From Chloroflexota bacterium (lineage in GTDB: Bacteria; Chloroflexota; Anaerolineae; Anaerolineales; Villigracilaceae), in NCBI GenBank assembly GCA_013112685.1, contig JABFGC010000002.1:328223-392222 (forward strand): DNA of 64,000 nucleotides, read 5' to 3'. Below are positions 35,812 through 44,621 of the stretch, one piece after another (within the stretch, counting starts at the first letter, position 1; each line of letters begins with the position of its first letter). Made by a program: the position numbers and the translations under genes. The notes below the pieces were generated by a model, which saw only the letters and a program-made list of their open reading frames with translations, had not been told where the DNA came from and searched no databases.

Positions 35812-37398
35812 TTAGCGTGTGACCAGGTTGAAATCGTTCGCGCTGTCCCACGCTTCGACGGTCTCTGAGCCGCGGGTGAGGAAGCCGTCGTATTCGTAGC
35901 CGTCGCCGCTGGAGATCCAGCCGCTGAGGTTGAACGGCATGGCTCCATCCGCCGCGATCCATTCGCCGTTGTATTTGCGCGCTACGTGGACGTGCGTGGC
36001 GTTGGAGACGCCGCCTTCGCAGGAGGGATGACCGACGTATTCGTTTGCAAAAAGATATTCGCCGGGCTGCACACGGTCCTCCTCCGCCACGTGCATGTAA
36101 AGGATGACCCAGCCGGTCTGTTCGTAGCCGTCGTTGTCGAGGTCCTGGACCACGGCGCCGTTCGATGCGCGGACGACGTATCCGTCCGCCATGGCGGTGA
36201 CCCAAAACGGACTCACGAGGCAGTTCCCGCCGGTGTTGTCGGGCGGGGCAAAGTCCAATGCTGCCCAGGCGGAACCGGAGTCCCAGCCGCCATGCGGACC
36301 GCCGGTAAAGTACCAACTCTCTCCGGCTGAAAAAGGCAGGTTCATGAGCGGCTGCGAAATGGAGGGAGGCACGAGCGGTTCGACGGCGTAACTAAATGGA
36401 TTGCCGAAGAAAACGTAATACGTGACCGCCAGCCCTGTTTCCTTCACGTCCTTTTCCCAGGATTCCAGGTTATCGAGTTGCGAGAAGAAATATTGCACCG
36501 CCGCCGTACCGGCGTTGATGGTCGGGTCAACCGGGACGACCTGACCGTCCGCCAGCACCCAGGTGGAAAGCGCGTTGACGCGCCAAAGATAATATCCGCG
36601 GTTGAGCGTGTTCGCTGCCCACGCCAGCTGGCGGTACAAACCGTAGCGGTTTTCATCCACGAATCCCATCGGGTAATCCAGGTTGATCGGGTTGGAGTTG
36701 GTTACCCATCCGCTTTGATATTCCAGCAGCGCCAGCAGGATGCGCGGATTCACGGAATAGTTGGCGGAGATGAATTGCACGATTTCCGTGCCGCTCATCA
36801 GAATCCCGTTGACATCCTGGGTGTAGGAGGCAAGATACCCGTTCTGACCTGCAATAAAATCGGCAACGTCGAAGTAAACCGTGCCGGGTCCATAGACCAG
36901 TTCTGAATCGGGGATGATCTTGAGCGCCGAGCCCGCGCTCAACGGATTGGGGGCGGGGATGACCAGCACCATGCCCACTTCCAGCAGATTGGGGTCGGTG
37001 ATGTTGTTGGCATCCAGCAGGGCTTGCAGGCTGATGCCGTAGCGCTGGGCGATGTCGCCGAGGGTGTCGCCCGCCTGCACGATGTACTCATCCACATCCT
37101 GGCGCGGCGTGGGCAGGATGCGCGCCGGGTCGGGCGTGGGCGATTTGACGATTTGATTTTGAATCCCGATCAATGGGGAGATGTTCACCGGCGCGCGCGT
37201 CGGCGTGGGCGGACGGGTGGCGGTGGGGAGCATGGTGTGGGTCGGATCGTTTGAAACCGGCAGGAACGGCTGTTGCGTCCCGTTGACAGGCAGGAACGGA
37301 TCGTAGGTTGGAAATACGACCGGCGTCTCATCCTGGGTTGTGCATGAAAGAAGAAACAGGGATAACAGCAGGATCGAAATGTTTTTGCGGAACGACAT
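35812..37398 (-). CDS. LysM/M23-type cell-wall lipoprotein, paralogue 3 (intact)
   Basis: 528 aa. The lipoprotein signal LLLSLFLLSC puts the lipidated Cys at 19. Residues 20-100 are a Pro/Thr linker, and 103-150 a LysM (YIVQAGDTLGDIAQRYGISLQALLDANNITDPNLLEVGMVLVIP). About 160-340 is a lysozyme-like domain (NYSVNPRILLALLEYQSGWV, Glu-Ser replaced by Gln-Ser), and 350-500 an M23 metallopeptidase domain (HGGWD, LDFAPP, YMHVA, THVHVARKYNGEW). It is the only intact copy of the three and therefore the template for reading the others. It likely cleaves peptidoglycan crosslinks outside the membrane. Confidence 0.85.
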   Translation of the reverse strand: MSFRKNISILLLSLFLLSCTTQDETPVVFPTYDPFLPVNGTQQPFLPVSNDPTHTMLPTATRPPTPTRAPVNISPLIGIQNQIVKSPTPDPARILPTPRQDVDEYIVQAGDTLGDIAQRYGISLQALLDANNITDPNLLEVGMVLVIPAPNPLSAGSALKIIPDSELVYGPGTVYFDVADFIAGQNGYLASYTQDVNGILMSGTEIVQFISANYSVNPRILLALLEYQSGWVTNSNPINLDYPMGFVDENRYGLYRQLAWAANTLNRGYYLWRVNALSTWVLADGQVVPVDPTINAGTAAVQYFFSQLDNLESWEKDVKETGLAVTYYVFFGNPFSYAVEPLVPPSISQPLMNLPFSAGESWYFTGGPHGGWDSGSAWAALDFAPPDNTGGNCLVSPFWVTAMADGYVVRASNGAVVQDLDNDGYEQTGWVILYMHVAEEDRVQPGEYLFANEYVGHPSCEGGVSNATHVHVARKYNGEWIAADGAMPFNLSGWISSGDGYEYDGFLTRGSETVEAWDSANDFNLVTR

Positions 37399-37428
37399 GC
37401 AGGTGATTTTACCAAAGCCTTTAGGGCG

Positions 37429-37833
37429 TTACTGTGCGCCGATCTTTTCCCGTCTCAATTTCTTGATCTCGCCGCGCTGCTTCTTTTTCGTCAATCGTTT
37501 TTCCTTCGATGCCTTCGTCGGCTTGGTTTTGTGACGCGCCTTCGGCTTCTCGCCCGCCTTGCGGACAAGTTCGTAGAATTTACGGAGCGCGTCTTCGCGG
37601 TTTTGCTCCTGCGCGCGGAAGCGCTTCGCTTCGAGGACCAGCACGCCGTCCGCGTTGACTCGTTTTCCGGCAAGCTGGATCAGCCGTCCCTTAAGGTCGG
37701 AGGCGAGCGTCCGGGAGCGGAGGATGTCGAAGCGCAGCTGCACCGCCGTCGCCACCTTGTTCACGTTCTGACCGCCCGGTCCCGATGCGCGGATGTATTC
37801 CAGCGTGATTTCGTTCTCCAACGATTTCATCAC
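37429..37833 (-). CDS. arfB: alternative ribosome-rescue factor ArfB (peptidyl-tRNA hydrolase)
   Basis: 134 aa. The GGQ motif in ASGPGGQNVNKVATAVQLRFD (residues 17-37) is the catalytic loop that hydrolyses peptidyl-tRNA in stalled ribosomes. The C-terminal tail is very rich in Lys/Arg (KARHKTKPTKASKEKRLTKKKQRGEIKKLRREK), which in ArfB enters the empty mRNA channel. Length and order match YaeJ/ArfB rather than release factors, which have extra domains. It is a single gene between the LysM cluster and korB. Confidence 0.93.
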   Translation of the reverse strand: MMKSLENEITLEYIRASGPGGQNVNKVATAVQLRFDILRSRTLASDLKGRLIQLAGKRVNADGVLVLEAKRFRAQEQNREDALRKFYELVRKAGEKPKARHKTKPTKASKEKRLTKKKQRGEIKKLRREKIGAQ

Positions 37834-37847
37834 GAAAATTATAAAAT

Positions 37848-37890
37848 AAAAAACCCTCCCCCAAATCCGTTCTTTGATTTTGGGGGAGGG
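37848..37890 (-). terminator. terminator downstream of korB
   Basis: A 12-bp stem (37854-37865 with 37879-37890) and, on the minus strand, a following TTTTTTATTTTAT tract (37853-37841). It is strong and oriented with the kor operon. Confidence 0.85.
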
Positions 37891-37906
37891 CAGGGAGGGG
37901 GCGGGC

Positions 37907-38961
37907 TTAGAACATCAACGCATTGATCTTATCAAGCAGCGCGCGTTCGGGTCTCAGGTCCGACTCGCCGAGGCGGTTGAGCGGCGTATCCACCAGTTCG
38001 TAGATGTCGGTCAGTGCGGGCTTGGCGGTGTTGAGGTAGATCAAACCGGTCAACAGCCAGTTGTTCTGCTGCGCCTCTTCCAGCACGCGCAGGGCTTCCT
38101 GGCGGTTGGTGGGGTCGTATCCTTTTTCGAGATTCTTCAAAATGACCGCCGAGCCGTCGTGCATCGTCACCTCGCGGATTTCGCCGTCCATCATTTCCTG
38201 CTCGAGCATGATCTCGCTGCGCGGCGCGATGTAGGAAATTTCGTGCAGCGGCTCTTCGTGATCCTTGCCCCAGGCGTAGGAGTGGTAGGCGTTCTCCTGG
38301 TTGTTGAAGGTGACGCATGGGCTGATGATGTCCAGCACGGCGATGCCATGATGGGAGAGCGCGGCTTTGAGCAATTCCTTCACCTGCTTGGGATTGCCCG
38401 CGAACGAGCGCGCGACGAACGTGGCGTTGGAGACCAGCGCCTCCATGCAGATGTCCACCGGCATGTAGGGGTTTTCGCCCTGCTTTTTGAGATGCAAACC
38501 CTTTTCGGCGGTGGCGGAGAACTGACCTTTGGTAAGACCGTACACGCCGTTGTTTTCCACGATGTAAACCAGGTTCACGTTGCGGCGCATCACGTGCTTG
38601 AATTGTCCCATGCCGATGCTGGCGGTGTCGCCGTCGCCGGAGACGCCGATGCCCTTCATGCGCGCGTCGGCGAACAGCGCGCCGGTGGCGATGGACGGCA
38701 TGCGTCCGTGCAGGCTGTTGAAGCCGAACGTGCGGTTGAGGAAATAGGTGGGGGATTTGGACGAACAGCCGATACCGCTAAACTTCAACACGTCCTCCGG
38801 CACCACGTTCATTTCGTACAGCGCCGAGATGATCTGGTTCGAGATCGAGTTGTGGCGCGACCCTGACACAGGGTGCTGGGCGCGCCGCGATAATCGTTTT
38901 TGGTCAAACCGGCGGTGTTGACGTTTGCCGCCGCGCCCGCCATGGGGAGAGCTTCTGTCAT
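37907..38961 (-). CDS. korB: 2-oxoacid:ferredoxin oxidoreductase, beta (TPP-binding) subunit, frameshifted
   Basis: About 350 aa. The TPP-binding signature GDGDTASIGMGQ and the VENNGVYGLTKGQFSAT loop are present, as are the family pieces GIGCSS and TFGFNSLHGRMPSIATG. With the alpha/gamma subunit it decarboxylates a 2-oxoacid (2-oxoglutarate or pyruvate) and passes electrons to ferredoxin. ATG 38961 follows AAGGAG. One missing base near 38868 separates the first ~30 residues (ending STLC) from HNSISNQIISAL. It lies downstream of korA on the same strand (70 bases). Confidence 0.9.
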
Positions 38962-39031
38962 TTTATTTGCTCCTTTTCTAATCCGCTAATCCTCGCCAAT
39001 CTTCGCTAGAGCAGATCGGCGAATCAACGAT

Positions 39032-41037
39032 TTATTTTTTCTTCGATTTGACTGCGGTTTTCCTGCCGGGCTTCTTCGTCTTCGTGGAGGATTTCGCCGC
39101 GTCTTTCTTCGACGGGCTGCCTGCTTTTGCTGCGGAGGCGGTTTTCTTCGCTGACGGTTTTTTCTGCGCTCCACCCTTCGCCTTCCGATCGCCAGCCACT
39201 GACTTCTGATCACTGATTACTGACTTCTGATCACTGACCACCACTGTCTCGTACTTCGCCAGGATCCCCTCGCGCACCCACTTGGCAGAAGCGGGCAAAC
39301 CGTCCTGGTACGCCACAGACTTGAAGCGCGCCGCAAACTGCGGATACTCCGTCAACAGAACCTGGTTCATCTGACCGTCGCGGTTCATTTCGACCACGAA
39401 GATCTGCTCGTATTTTTCAATGAAGTCGGTCACTTCATCAATGAAAGGCAGGGCGCGGACGCGCAGGAATTCCGCCTTGATACCGTGTTCAGCCGCCAGC
39501 ATGTGACGGGCTTCGAGAATCGCGTTTTCGGTGGAGCCGAAGGAAAGGATGCCCACCGTCGCGCCTGCCATCGAGTGAAGCACGGGCTTTGGCATGTACT
39601 TCCTTGCCGTCTCGTGTTTATTTTTGAGGCGCGCCATCACCCGCAGGTACGTTTCGGAATCTTCTGTGTAGCGGGCATATTCGTCGTGACCGGTCCCGCG
39701 CGTGAAGTAGGCGCTCATGGGATGCTTGTTGCCCGGCAGTGAGCGGTACGGGATGCCGTCGCCGTCCTTATCGAGATAGCGTCCCCAATTGCCTTTGATC
39801 TCTTCGATGTCTTTTTCCCACAAAATCTTGCCGCGGTCCATCGAAGATTCGGGATACTGGAAGGGCTTGCTCATCCACTGGTTCATACCCATGTCGAGAT
39901 CGCTCAACACAAAGACGGGGGTCTGGAGGCGTTCGGCAATGTCGAACGACTTCCAGCCAAATTCAAAACATTCGGACACGTCGCCCGGCAGGAGAATGAC
40001 CGAGTTCGAATCGCCGTGACCGATGAAGTAGGTGAAGGTCAAGTCGCCTTGCGAGGTGCGGGTGGGCAGCCCCGTGCTCGGTCCGATGCGCTGGACGTCC
40101 CAAATCACCACCGGCACTTCCGTGTAATAGGCGAGACCCGCAAACTCGGTCATCAGGGAAAGCCCCGGACCCCGAGGTGGAGGTCATGGCGCGCAGCCCA
40201 GCCCAGCCCGCGCCGATTGCCATGCCCAGCGCGGCGAGTTCATCCTCCGCCTGCACCACGGCATAAGTACGCTTGCCGTCCTCGCGTTTGCGGAGCATGG
40301 GCAGGTAGTCGTTGAGCGCCTCGGCGAGCGAGGAAGCCGGGGTGATGGGATACCATCCCGCAAACTGCACGCCGCCGAAAATCGAGCCGATGGCAGCGGC
40401 GGTGTTGCCGTCGGTCATGATCAGCCCTTCCGTTTTGTTCATGGCTTCGAGATAAAAGGGGTCCCTTCTTTTCGAGATTGGCTTTCGCCCATTCCGCGCC
40501 CGCCTTGACCGCGCCGTAGTTCATGTCAACCGGTTTCTGCTTGCCCTTGAAGTGGAAACTCAACGCCGCTTCGATCTTCTTCAGGTCAATGCCGATGACC
40601 TGCGCGAGCACGCCCACGTACACCATGTTGCCCACGAGGTCGCGGAAATCGTTGGGCACGTTCGGGTCGTTGCGCACGATGGTCTTGACCGGCATCGGGT
40701 AAATGGACACGTCCACGCGTGTGATGGGCTGCTTGATGTCGTCGGCGTAGAAAAAGGCTCCGCCCGGTGAAACAGATGCAAGGTCCCGCGCGAACGAATC
40801 GGGATTCATCGCGATCACAATGTCGCTCTTTTCCTGCCGCGCAATAAATCCATCTTTGTTGACGCGGATGGTATACCACGTGGGCAAGCCCTGGATGTTG
40901 GAAGGGAACAGGTTCTTGCCCGAAACGGGAATCCCCATCTTGAAGATGGACCGCAGGATGGTGTTGTTGGCGGTGGAACTGCCGGAGCCGTTCTTCGTGC
41001 CAACGGTGATCGAAAAATCGTTCACTATTTTGTTCAT
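39032..41037 (-). CDS. korA: 2-oxoacid:ferredoxin oxidoreductase, fused gamma-alpha subunit, with two indels and a repeat-encoded Lys-rich tail
   Basis: About 668 aa. Residues 1-190 are the gamma domain (VGTKNGSGSSTANNTILRSIFKMGIP; NPDSFARDLASVSPGG). The alpha part begins with GLIMTDGNTAAAIGSIFGGVQFAGWYPITPASSLAEAL and includes the EDELAALGMAIGAGWAG segment. A surplus C in the CCCC near 40460 and a surplus A at 40169 break the frame. After the normal end of the protein (about ILAKYETVVV) the gene carries SDQKSVISDQKSV, encoded by a 7-nt repeat array, and a ~50-residue Lys/Ala/Pro tail reminiscent of histone H1-like tails. Substrate undetermined. Confidence 0.9.
39196..39237. repeat. 7-nt-period array inside the korA 3' end
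   Basis: Six in-phase heptamers of the TCACTGA type (39196, 39203, 39210, 39217, 39224, 39231). They are translated in frame on the minus strand as the SDQKSV-type segment. Confidence 0.88.
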
Positions 41038-41059
41038 GGAACTCCTCGAAAGGTTTTCG

Positions 41060-41740
41060 TCATTTCGACGATGATAGTAATTGGTGGATCAAATCCGTGT
41101 GTTCGGAGAGGGCTTGGTAGCCCGCGTCCACGTCGTTCGTGCAAATCGAATCAACCATTTTTTGGTGGTACGTCCAGACCTGGGTGAGGTAGTCGTAATC
41201 GGTGAAGAAGTTCAACCCGACGGCTTCGTACGCATCCCAGTATGACTGGAGCAGACCCGTGACGAAGGGATTTTCCAACCGGCGGTAGATGGCGAGGTGT
41301 AATTCGCGGTGTTCGGGGTGGGGGATTTCGATGGGAGCGCCGCGCAGTTTTCCCCATGCACGCGCCACGAGCGCCTGCAAATCGTCGTGGTCTTTGGGTG
41401 TCAGCAATTTTACCGCTTTATGCCAATACGCGAGTTCGACGTGCTGGCGCAGGTCTGCGAACGCGAGGAAGTGATCCTTGTTCAGCGCCATGGCGTAGTT
41501 GAGACTTTTCATGACGGCTGGCGCGAAGGAATAGGGCTTGCGCCTCATCCCCGTACGCGGTTTGACTTCTACGACCCCAAGCGCCCGCGCCACTTCGAGT
41601 TGTTCCCGCAACGCCGCCACGCCGACGCCAAGCTCGCGGCTCAGGTCCGCCAACGGCGGGAGTTTGTTCTCAGCCTCCGGGTGGGTTGCCAGGTAATTGA
41701 GAAACTCGGAAATGTTCAGGGTGGTACGCTCGCGCAACAT
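41060..41740 (-). CDS. GntR-family regulator, FadR (FCD) type
   Basis: 226 aa. The N-terminal winged helix reads NISEFLNYLATHPEAENKLPPLADLSRELGVGVAALREQLEVARALGVVEVKPRTGMRRK, as in GntR proteins. The all-helical FCD effector domain has the Asp and three His (FADLRQHVELAYWHKAV, HPEHRELHLAIYRRLENP, YHQKMVDSI) expected for metal-assisted binding of an organic acid. It lies 22 bases upstream of korA on the same strand, so it probably controls the oxidoreductase genes and itself through the palindrome in front of it. Confidence 0.92.
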   Translation of the reverse strand: MLRERTTLNISEFLNYLATHPEAENKLPPLADLSRELGVGVAALREQLEVARALGVVEVKPRTGMRRKPYSFAPAVMKSLNYAMALNKDHFLAFADLRQHVELAYWHKAVKLLTPKDHDDLQALVARAWGKLRGAPIEIPHPEHRELHLAIYRRLENPFVTGLLQSYWDAYEAVGLNFFTDYDYLTQVWTYHQKMVDSICTNDVDAGYQALSEHTDLIHQLLSSSK

Positions 41741-41745
41741 AAACT

Positions 41746-41764
41746 TGATTAATCCGATTAATCA
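41746..41764. promoter_or_regulatory. operator-like palindrome in front of the FadR-type regulator
   Basis: A perfect 9-bp inverted repeat TGATTAATC / GATTAATCA around a central C, five bases before the ATG (41740) on the minus strand. A 19-bp symmetric, A+T-rich site in a G+C-rich region is characteristic of a GntR-dimer operator. No stem-T-run is present, so it is not a terminator. Confidence 0.78.
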
Positions 41765-41837
41765 CATTTTACGCTTGGAGGAGCGCAAAGTCAAGAGTGT
41801 GGGCTATAGGTTTTGTAAGGAATGGCTGGACAAAAAA

Positions 41838-42209
41838 CTATTCTTCAATAATCCTCACGAACACGTATTCCGCCTTTGCGCCGCTGGGGTCCACCAGCGT
41901 GAACGATTCGGGGAAGACGGGTCCGGGCGGGGGAGGGGTTTCAATCTCTTTGAAGTTGTCGCAGATGGGGACGCCTTTGTGGATGTACGCCATCCAGCCG
42001 CGCTCGGTGAGGTTGACTCCATCCACCGACGTGACGTGAAGCCACTTGTCGCCTTTTTTGACCTCGCTGCCGTCTGCTGGGGCTTCCCATACCTCGTCGC
42101 CGACGATGAGTTGTCCGCGGTTGTAGGAGGCGATGACGCTGGAAAACGTATTGTGATCGGTCCGCAGGCGTGTGCCGTTGCTGATGGGGGTCATGCTGTA
42201 CTGGGTCAT
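41838..42209 (-). CDS. small bacterial SH3-like protein next to the lysozyme
   Basis: 123 aa. The central GTRLRTDHNTFSSVIASYNRGQLIVGDEVWEAPADGSEVKKGDKWLHVTSVDGVNLTERGWMAYIHKG has the alternating pattern of a bacterial SH3 domain, typical of cell-wall-binding modules. The C-terminal third is Pro-rich. ATG overlaps the stop of the GH25 gene (ATGA), so it is coupled to it. It may target the enzyme to the wall. Confidence 0.55.
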   Translation of the reverse strand: MTQYSMTPISNGTRLRTDHNTFSSVIASYNRGQLIVGDEVWEAPADGSEVKKGDKWLHVTSVDGVNLTERGWMAYIHKGVPICDNFKEIETPPPPGPVFPESFTLVDPSGAKAEYVFVRIIEE

Positions 42210-42967
42210 GCGACTCTCCTGTATTCAACGAGGGTATTTCCGAATTTGGCAATCAGCGCGGCTTGTGTTTGCGCCGCTGGGTAGCGGGCGAGAAAATCGG
42301 CTTCTGTGCCGTTGAAGTAGTTCAGGTCAATGTCCTGGCTTTCCACGCCGAAGAGCGCGCCGTCTCCGTTGGAAGTGAACTGCCAGAAGGTCCAGTCGTC
42401 CCAGATGGGCGGGATCAACGGCTCTTGGGGGTTGTACCATGCGATCCATAAGGGATATTGGGCAAAGTAGCGCACGCCCGCCGCAAATTCCTGAAAGTAA
42501 TAATAGCCCGTATAAACGCCGAGTTTTTTGTTGGGGAGCAGGGCTTTCACCCGTTCCATGAAGTCGAACCAGTGACGCCAGCCGGTGTAGGGTCCGCCGT
42601 AGCGGTCTTCAAAGTCGCACCACATTTCCATTTCCCCAAGATCGTTGCCCATGATCTGCGCCCATTTCTCCGCCTGCCGCTTGGGGTTGACGCGGCTGTC
42701 GTAAAACCAGTACGAACCGCGGATCAAGCCCGCCTGCTTTGCGCTCTTCCACGAAGATTGGAACACGCGGTCTTCGTAAGTTCCCTGCCCCGCACGGATG
42801 ATGACCCCGCGTGTCATGTCCGCCATTTTGGCGAAATTGATCCCCTGCACGGTGGTGGGATCGTCCTGCCAAAAACTGACATCGGGCAGTTTGAAATTCG
42901 TGAGGAACTGACTCCTCTGCGGCTGGATGATGGGCTTGGGCTGGTACTTCGATGTCTGTTCGCTCAT
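42206..42967 (-). CDS. glycoside hydrolase family 25 (lysozyme)
   Basis: 253 aa. The active-site elements are the N-terminal PDVSFWQDD, the RAGQGTYEDRVFQSSWKSAKQAGLIRGSYWFYD stretch, the acidic pair in EMWCDFEDR and a later GVYTGYYYFQEF. This muramidase cleaves peptidoglycan. No signal peptide is visible, so export would need a non-classical route or lysis. ATG 42967 is preferred over TTG 42979: a TATAAT box (42984-42979 on the minus strand) ends just 11 bases before the ATG, implying an almost leaderless mRNA. Confidence 0.88.
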   Translation of the reverse strand: MSEQTSKYQPKPIIQPQRSQFLTNFKLPDVSFWQDDPTTVQGINFAKMADMTRGVIIRAGQGTYEDRVFQSSWKSAKQAGLIRGSYWFYDSRVNPKRQAEKWAQIMGNDLGEMEMWCDFEDRYGGPYTGWRHWFDFMERVKALLPNKKLGVYTGYYYFQEFAAGVRYFAQYPLWIAWYNPQEPLIPPIWDDWTFWQFTSNGDGALFGVESQDIDLNYFNGTEADFLARYPAAQTQAALIAKFGNTLVEYRRVA

Positions 42968-43011
42968 GAATACGGGCAATTATACCCAATACATGACCGT
43001 GAGTATGATAC

Positions 43012-43170
43012 AACTCACCTTGCTTTACAAAGGCAAGATAAATCCTGCGGTAGGGGCGACCCGTCAAGGCTGGATGCAGCTTCAATCAACAAGAAAGGGT
43101 CGCCCTTTGCGCAGAGTTTTCAAAGAATGCCGTTGGGTCACCCCTACGATGAAATCGCGTAAGGTGAGTT
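43012..43170. repeat. MITE-like element (GGGTCGCCCCTAC family), copy 2
   Basis: Perfect 10-bp outer TIRs AACTCACCTT/AAGGTGAGTT (43012-43021, 43161-43170), and inner inverted repeats GTAGGGGCGACCC (43050-43062) and GGGTCACCCCTAC (43135-43147). It contains AAGAAAGGGTCGCCCT as in copy 1. Its right end is homologous, inverted, to the left end of copy 1 at 13340. It fills most of the gene-free stretch 42985-43256. Confidence 0.85.
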
Positions 43171-43256
43171 TATAAAATCTATTTCGACCGACTACTCAAT
43201 GCGATAAAGTCTTTGCAATAGAGCATTTGTTGTACAATAAGCGGAAAGTATGATTC

Positions 43257-43372
43257 TTTGGAGTCAGCCAGCTTGCTGGCGCGTTACGGGAGCAAGCAAC
43301 CTGACTCTATGATATTTGGAGACAGCCAGCGTGCTGGCGTATTGACGGGAGCAGCTCCCTGACTCCATAACC
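43257..43372. repeat. two tandem 58-bp repeats, each with an internal inverted repeat
   Basis: Units 43257-43314 and 43315-43372 are about 80 % identical. Each starts with GGAGNCAGCCAG and ends with CTGACTC, forming a hairpin. They lie directly upstream of the Shine-Dalgarno AGGAGG (43380-43386) of the lipoprotein at 43391. Confidence 0.8.
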
Positions 43373-43390
43373 GAATTTCAGGAGGAAAGC

Positions 43391-44581
43391 ATGACTCGAA
43401 GGCTCATCCTTGTTCTTTTGATTTTGCTGCAGGCGGGATGCAGTTCATTGACCTTGCCCGCATCGTCCCCGACGCCGAGCCTGACTCCGCTCCCCCCGCC
43501 TTCGCCCACCCGGACGTTTACTCCCGCCCCCACCGCGACCATTACCCTGACCCCCACGCCTACCCCCATTGCCTTTTCTCCCGAGGCTCTCGAGCAGATG
43601 AGCGAAGAAGAAAAACTGGTGGCGGGAGCGGAAGCGGCGGCGGATTACCTAAAGGGAGTAACGGTGGTGAAGGCGGAACTGCGCGATAGCCAGTACTGGA
43701 CGTATAAGACCGAGATGTTTGAAAACGAGTACCTGGAGCAGGAGGAGCGGACAGTGGTAGCTGGCGTGTACGACCTGGAGGGCGGAGAGTGGGTGGCGCG
43801 CTACTCGGCAAAAGAGCTGTGGGAAATGTACAAGGCGGGCGAGGCGGTGCCGGAGAAAATGGTGTTTGACGGGGAGATTGTAGAGAAAGTGTGGGACACC
43901 GAGAGTGCGCTCGGGCGGGCGCAGGAGGCGACATACAAAGGGGTGGAGTACCCGGCGGGAGTGGAGGTGTGGGAGAATGCCGCGGGGGAGACGGTGCTGG
44001 TGGACTGGGCGTATTACCCCGGCGGAGCGCATGACCTAATGAGTGTAGTAGAAACCCCCGACGGGCGGCTAGTAGTGTTACAGCCGGTGGGGACAGAAGT
44101 CAAGTATGACCTGAGCGGGGTGAGTAAAGCGGAGTTAGACCAGGTGTTCGCCACGATTAGGCAGGGGGATAATAACAAAGATTTTGAGTCTGTGATTAGC
44201 CAGCCGGAGGGGAAGGCGATTGTCGTGATGGGTCTGCAGAGTACGACCAAAGGTTACTGGGAGGGGAGTGAGAGTGTGGATAGACAGAATGCGATTGTCC
44301 AGTTTGATACGGCAAGCCCAAATAAGGAATTTACGGCTGATAAACGCAAATCTGATGTGGTGGTACTCGTTACTTTTGGAGTTAAGGGTCCTTCAGTTTT
44401 CAAACAATATTTAACTTGGAGAGGTGGTAAGTACGTGACGACTCCTATTGTTTACAACCTGGCTGTGGGGGATCAGACCAGTACCAGCTATATAAACTTT
44501 GAGGATAATTTTGTGCGTTTATTACGTAGTCTGGGGAAACTGTGGGGGAGTTTTGGTGTGACGTGGGGATTTTTTGAATAA
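43391..44581 (+). CDS. secreted lipoprotein, unknown function, atypical codon use
   Basis: 396 aa. The lipobox in LLQAGC gives Cys17. Residues 20-58 are a Ser/Thr/Pro linker. The rest is a globular domain with no recognised family: EQMSEEEKLVAGAEAAADYL, then ARYSAKELWEMYKAGEAVPEKMVF and WDTESALGRAQEATYKGVEY. Codon choice (GGG, GTG, CGG, AGT, many GTA) and local composition differ from flanking genes. A tandem repeat precedes it and a second atypical secreted-protein gene follows. It could be an acquired surface protein; nothing more can be said. Confidence 0.68.
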   Translation: MTRRLILVLLILLQAGCSSLTLPASSPTPSLTPLPPPSPTRTFTPAPTATITLTPTPTPIAFSPEALEQMSEEEKLVAGAEAAADYLKGVTVVKAELRDSQYWTYKTEMFENEYLEQEERTVVAGVYDLEGGEWVARYSAKELWEMYKAGEAVPEKMVFDGEIVEKVWDTESALGRAQEATYKGVEYPAGVEVWENAAGETVLVDWAYYPGGAHDLMSVVETPDGRLVVLQPVGTEVKYDLSGVSKAELDQVFATIRQGDNNKDFESVISQPEGKAIVVMGLQSTTKGYWEGSESVDRQNAIVQFDTASPNKEFTADKRKSDVVVLVTFGVKGPSVFKQYLTWRGGKYVTTPIVYNLAVGDQTSTSYINFEDNFVRLLRSLGKLWGSFGVTWGFFE

Positions 44582-44621
44582 TCTATTGTGTTCTTTGACC
44601 ACAATGTGCTAGGCTCGGAGT

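Noticed and set aside
41746..41764. Terminator for a gene upstream of 41740
   Set aside because: Not G+C-rich and without a T-run; symmetry and position near the start codon of a regulator fit an operator.
41838..42967. Prophage lysis cassette
   Set aside because: A GH25 lysozyme and an SH3-like protein alone are insufficient; no holin, terminase, capsid or integrase genes are nearby.
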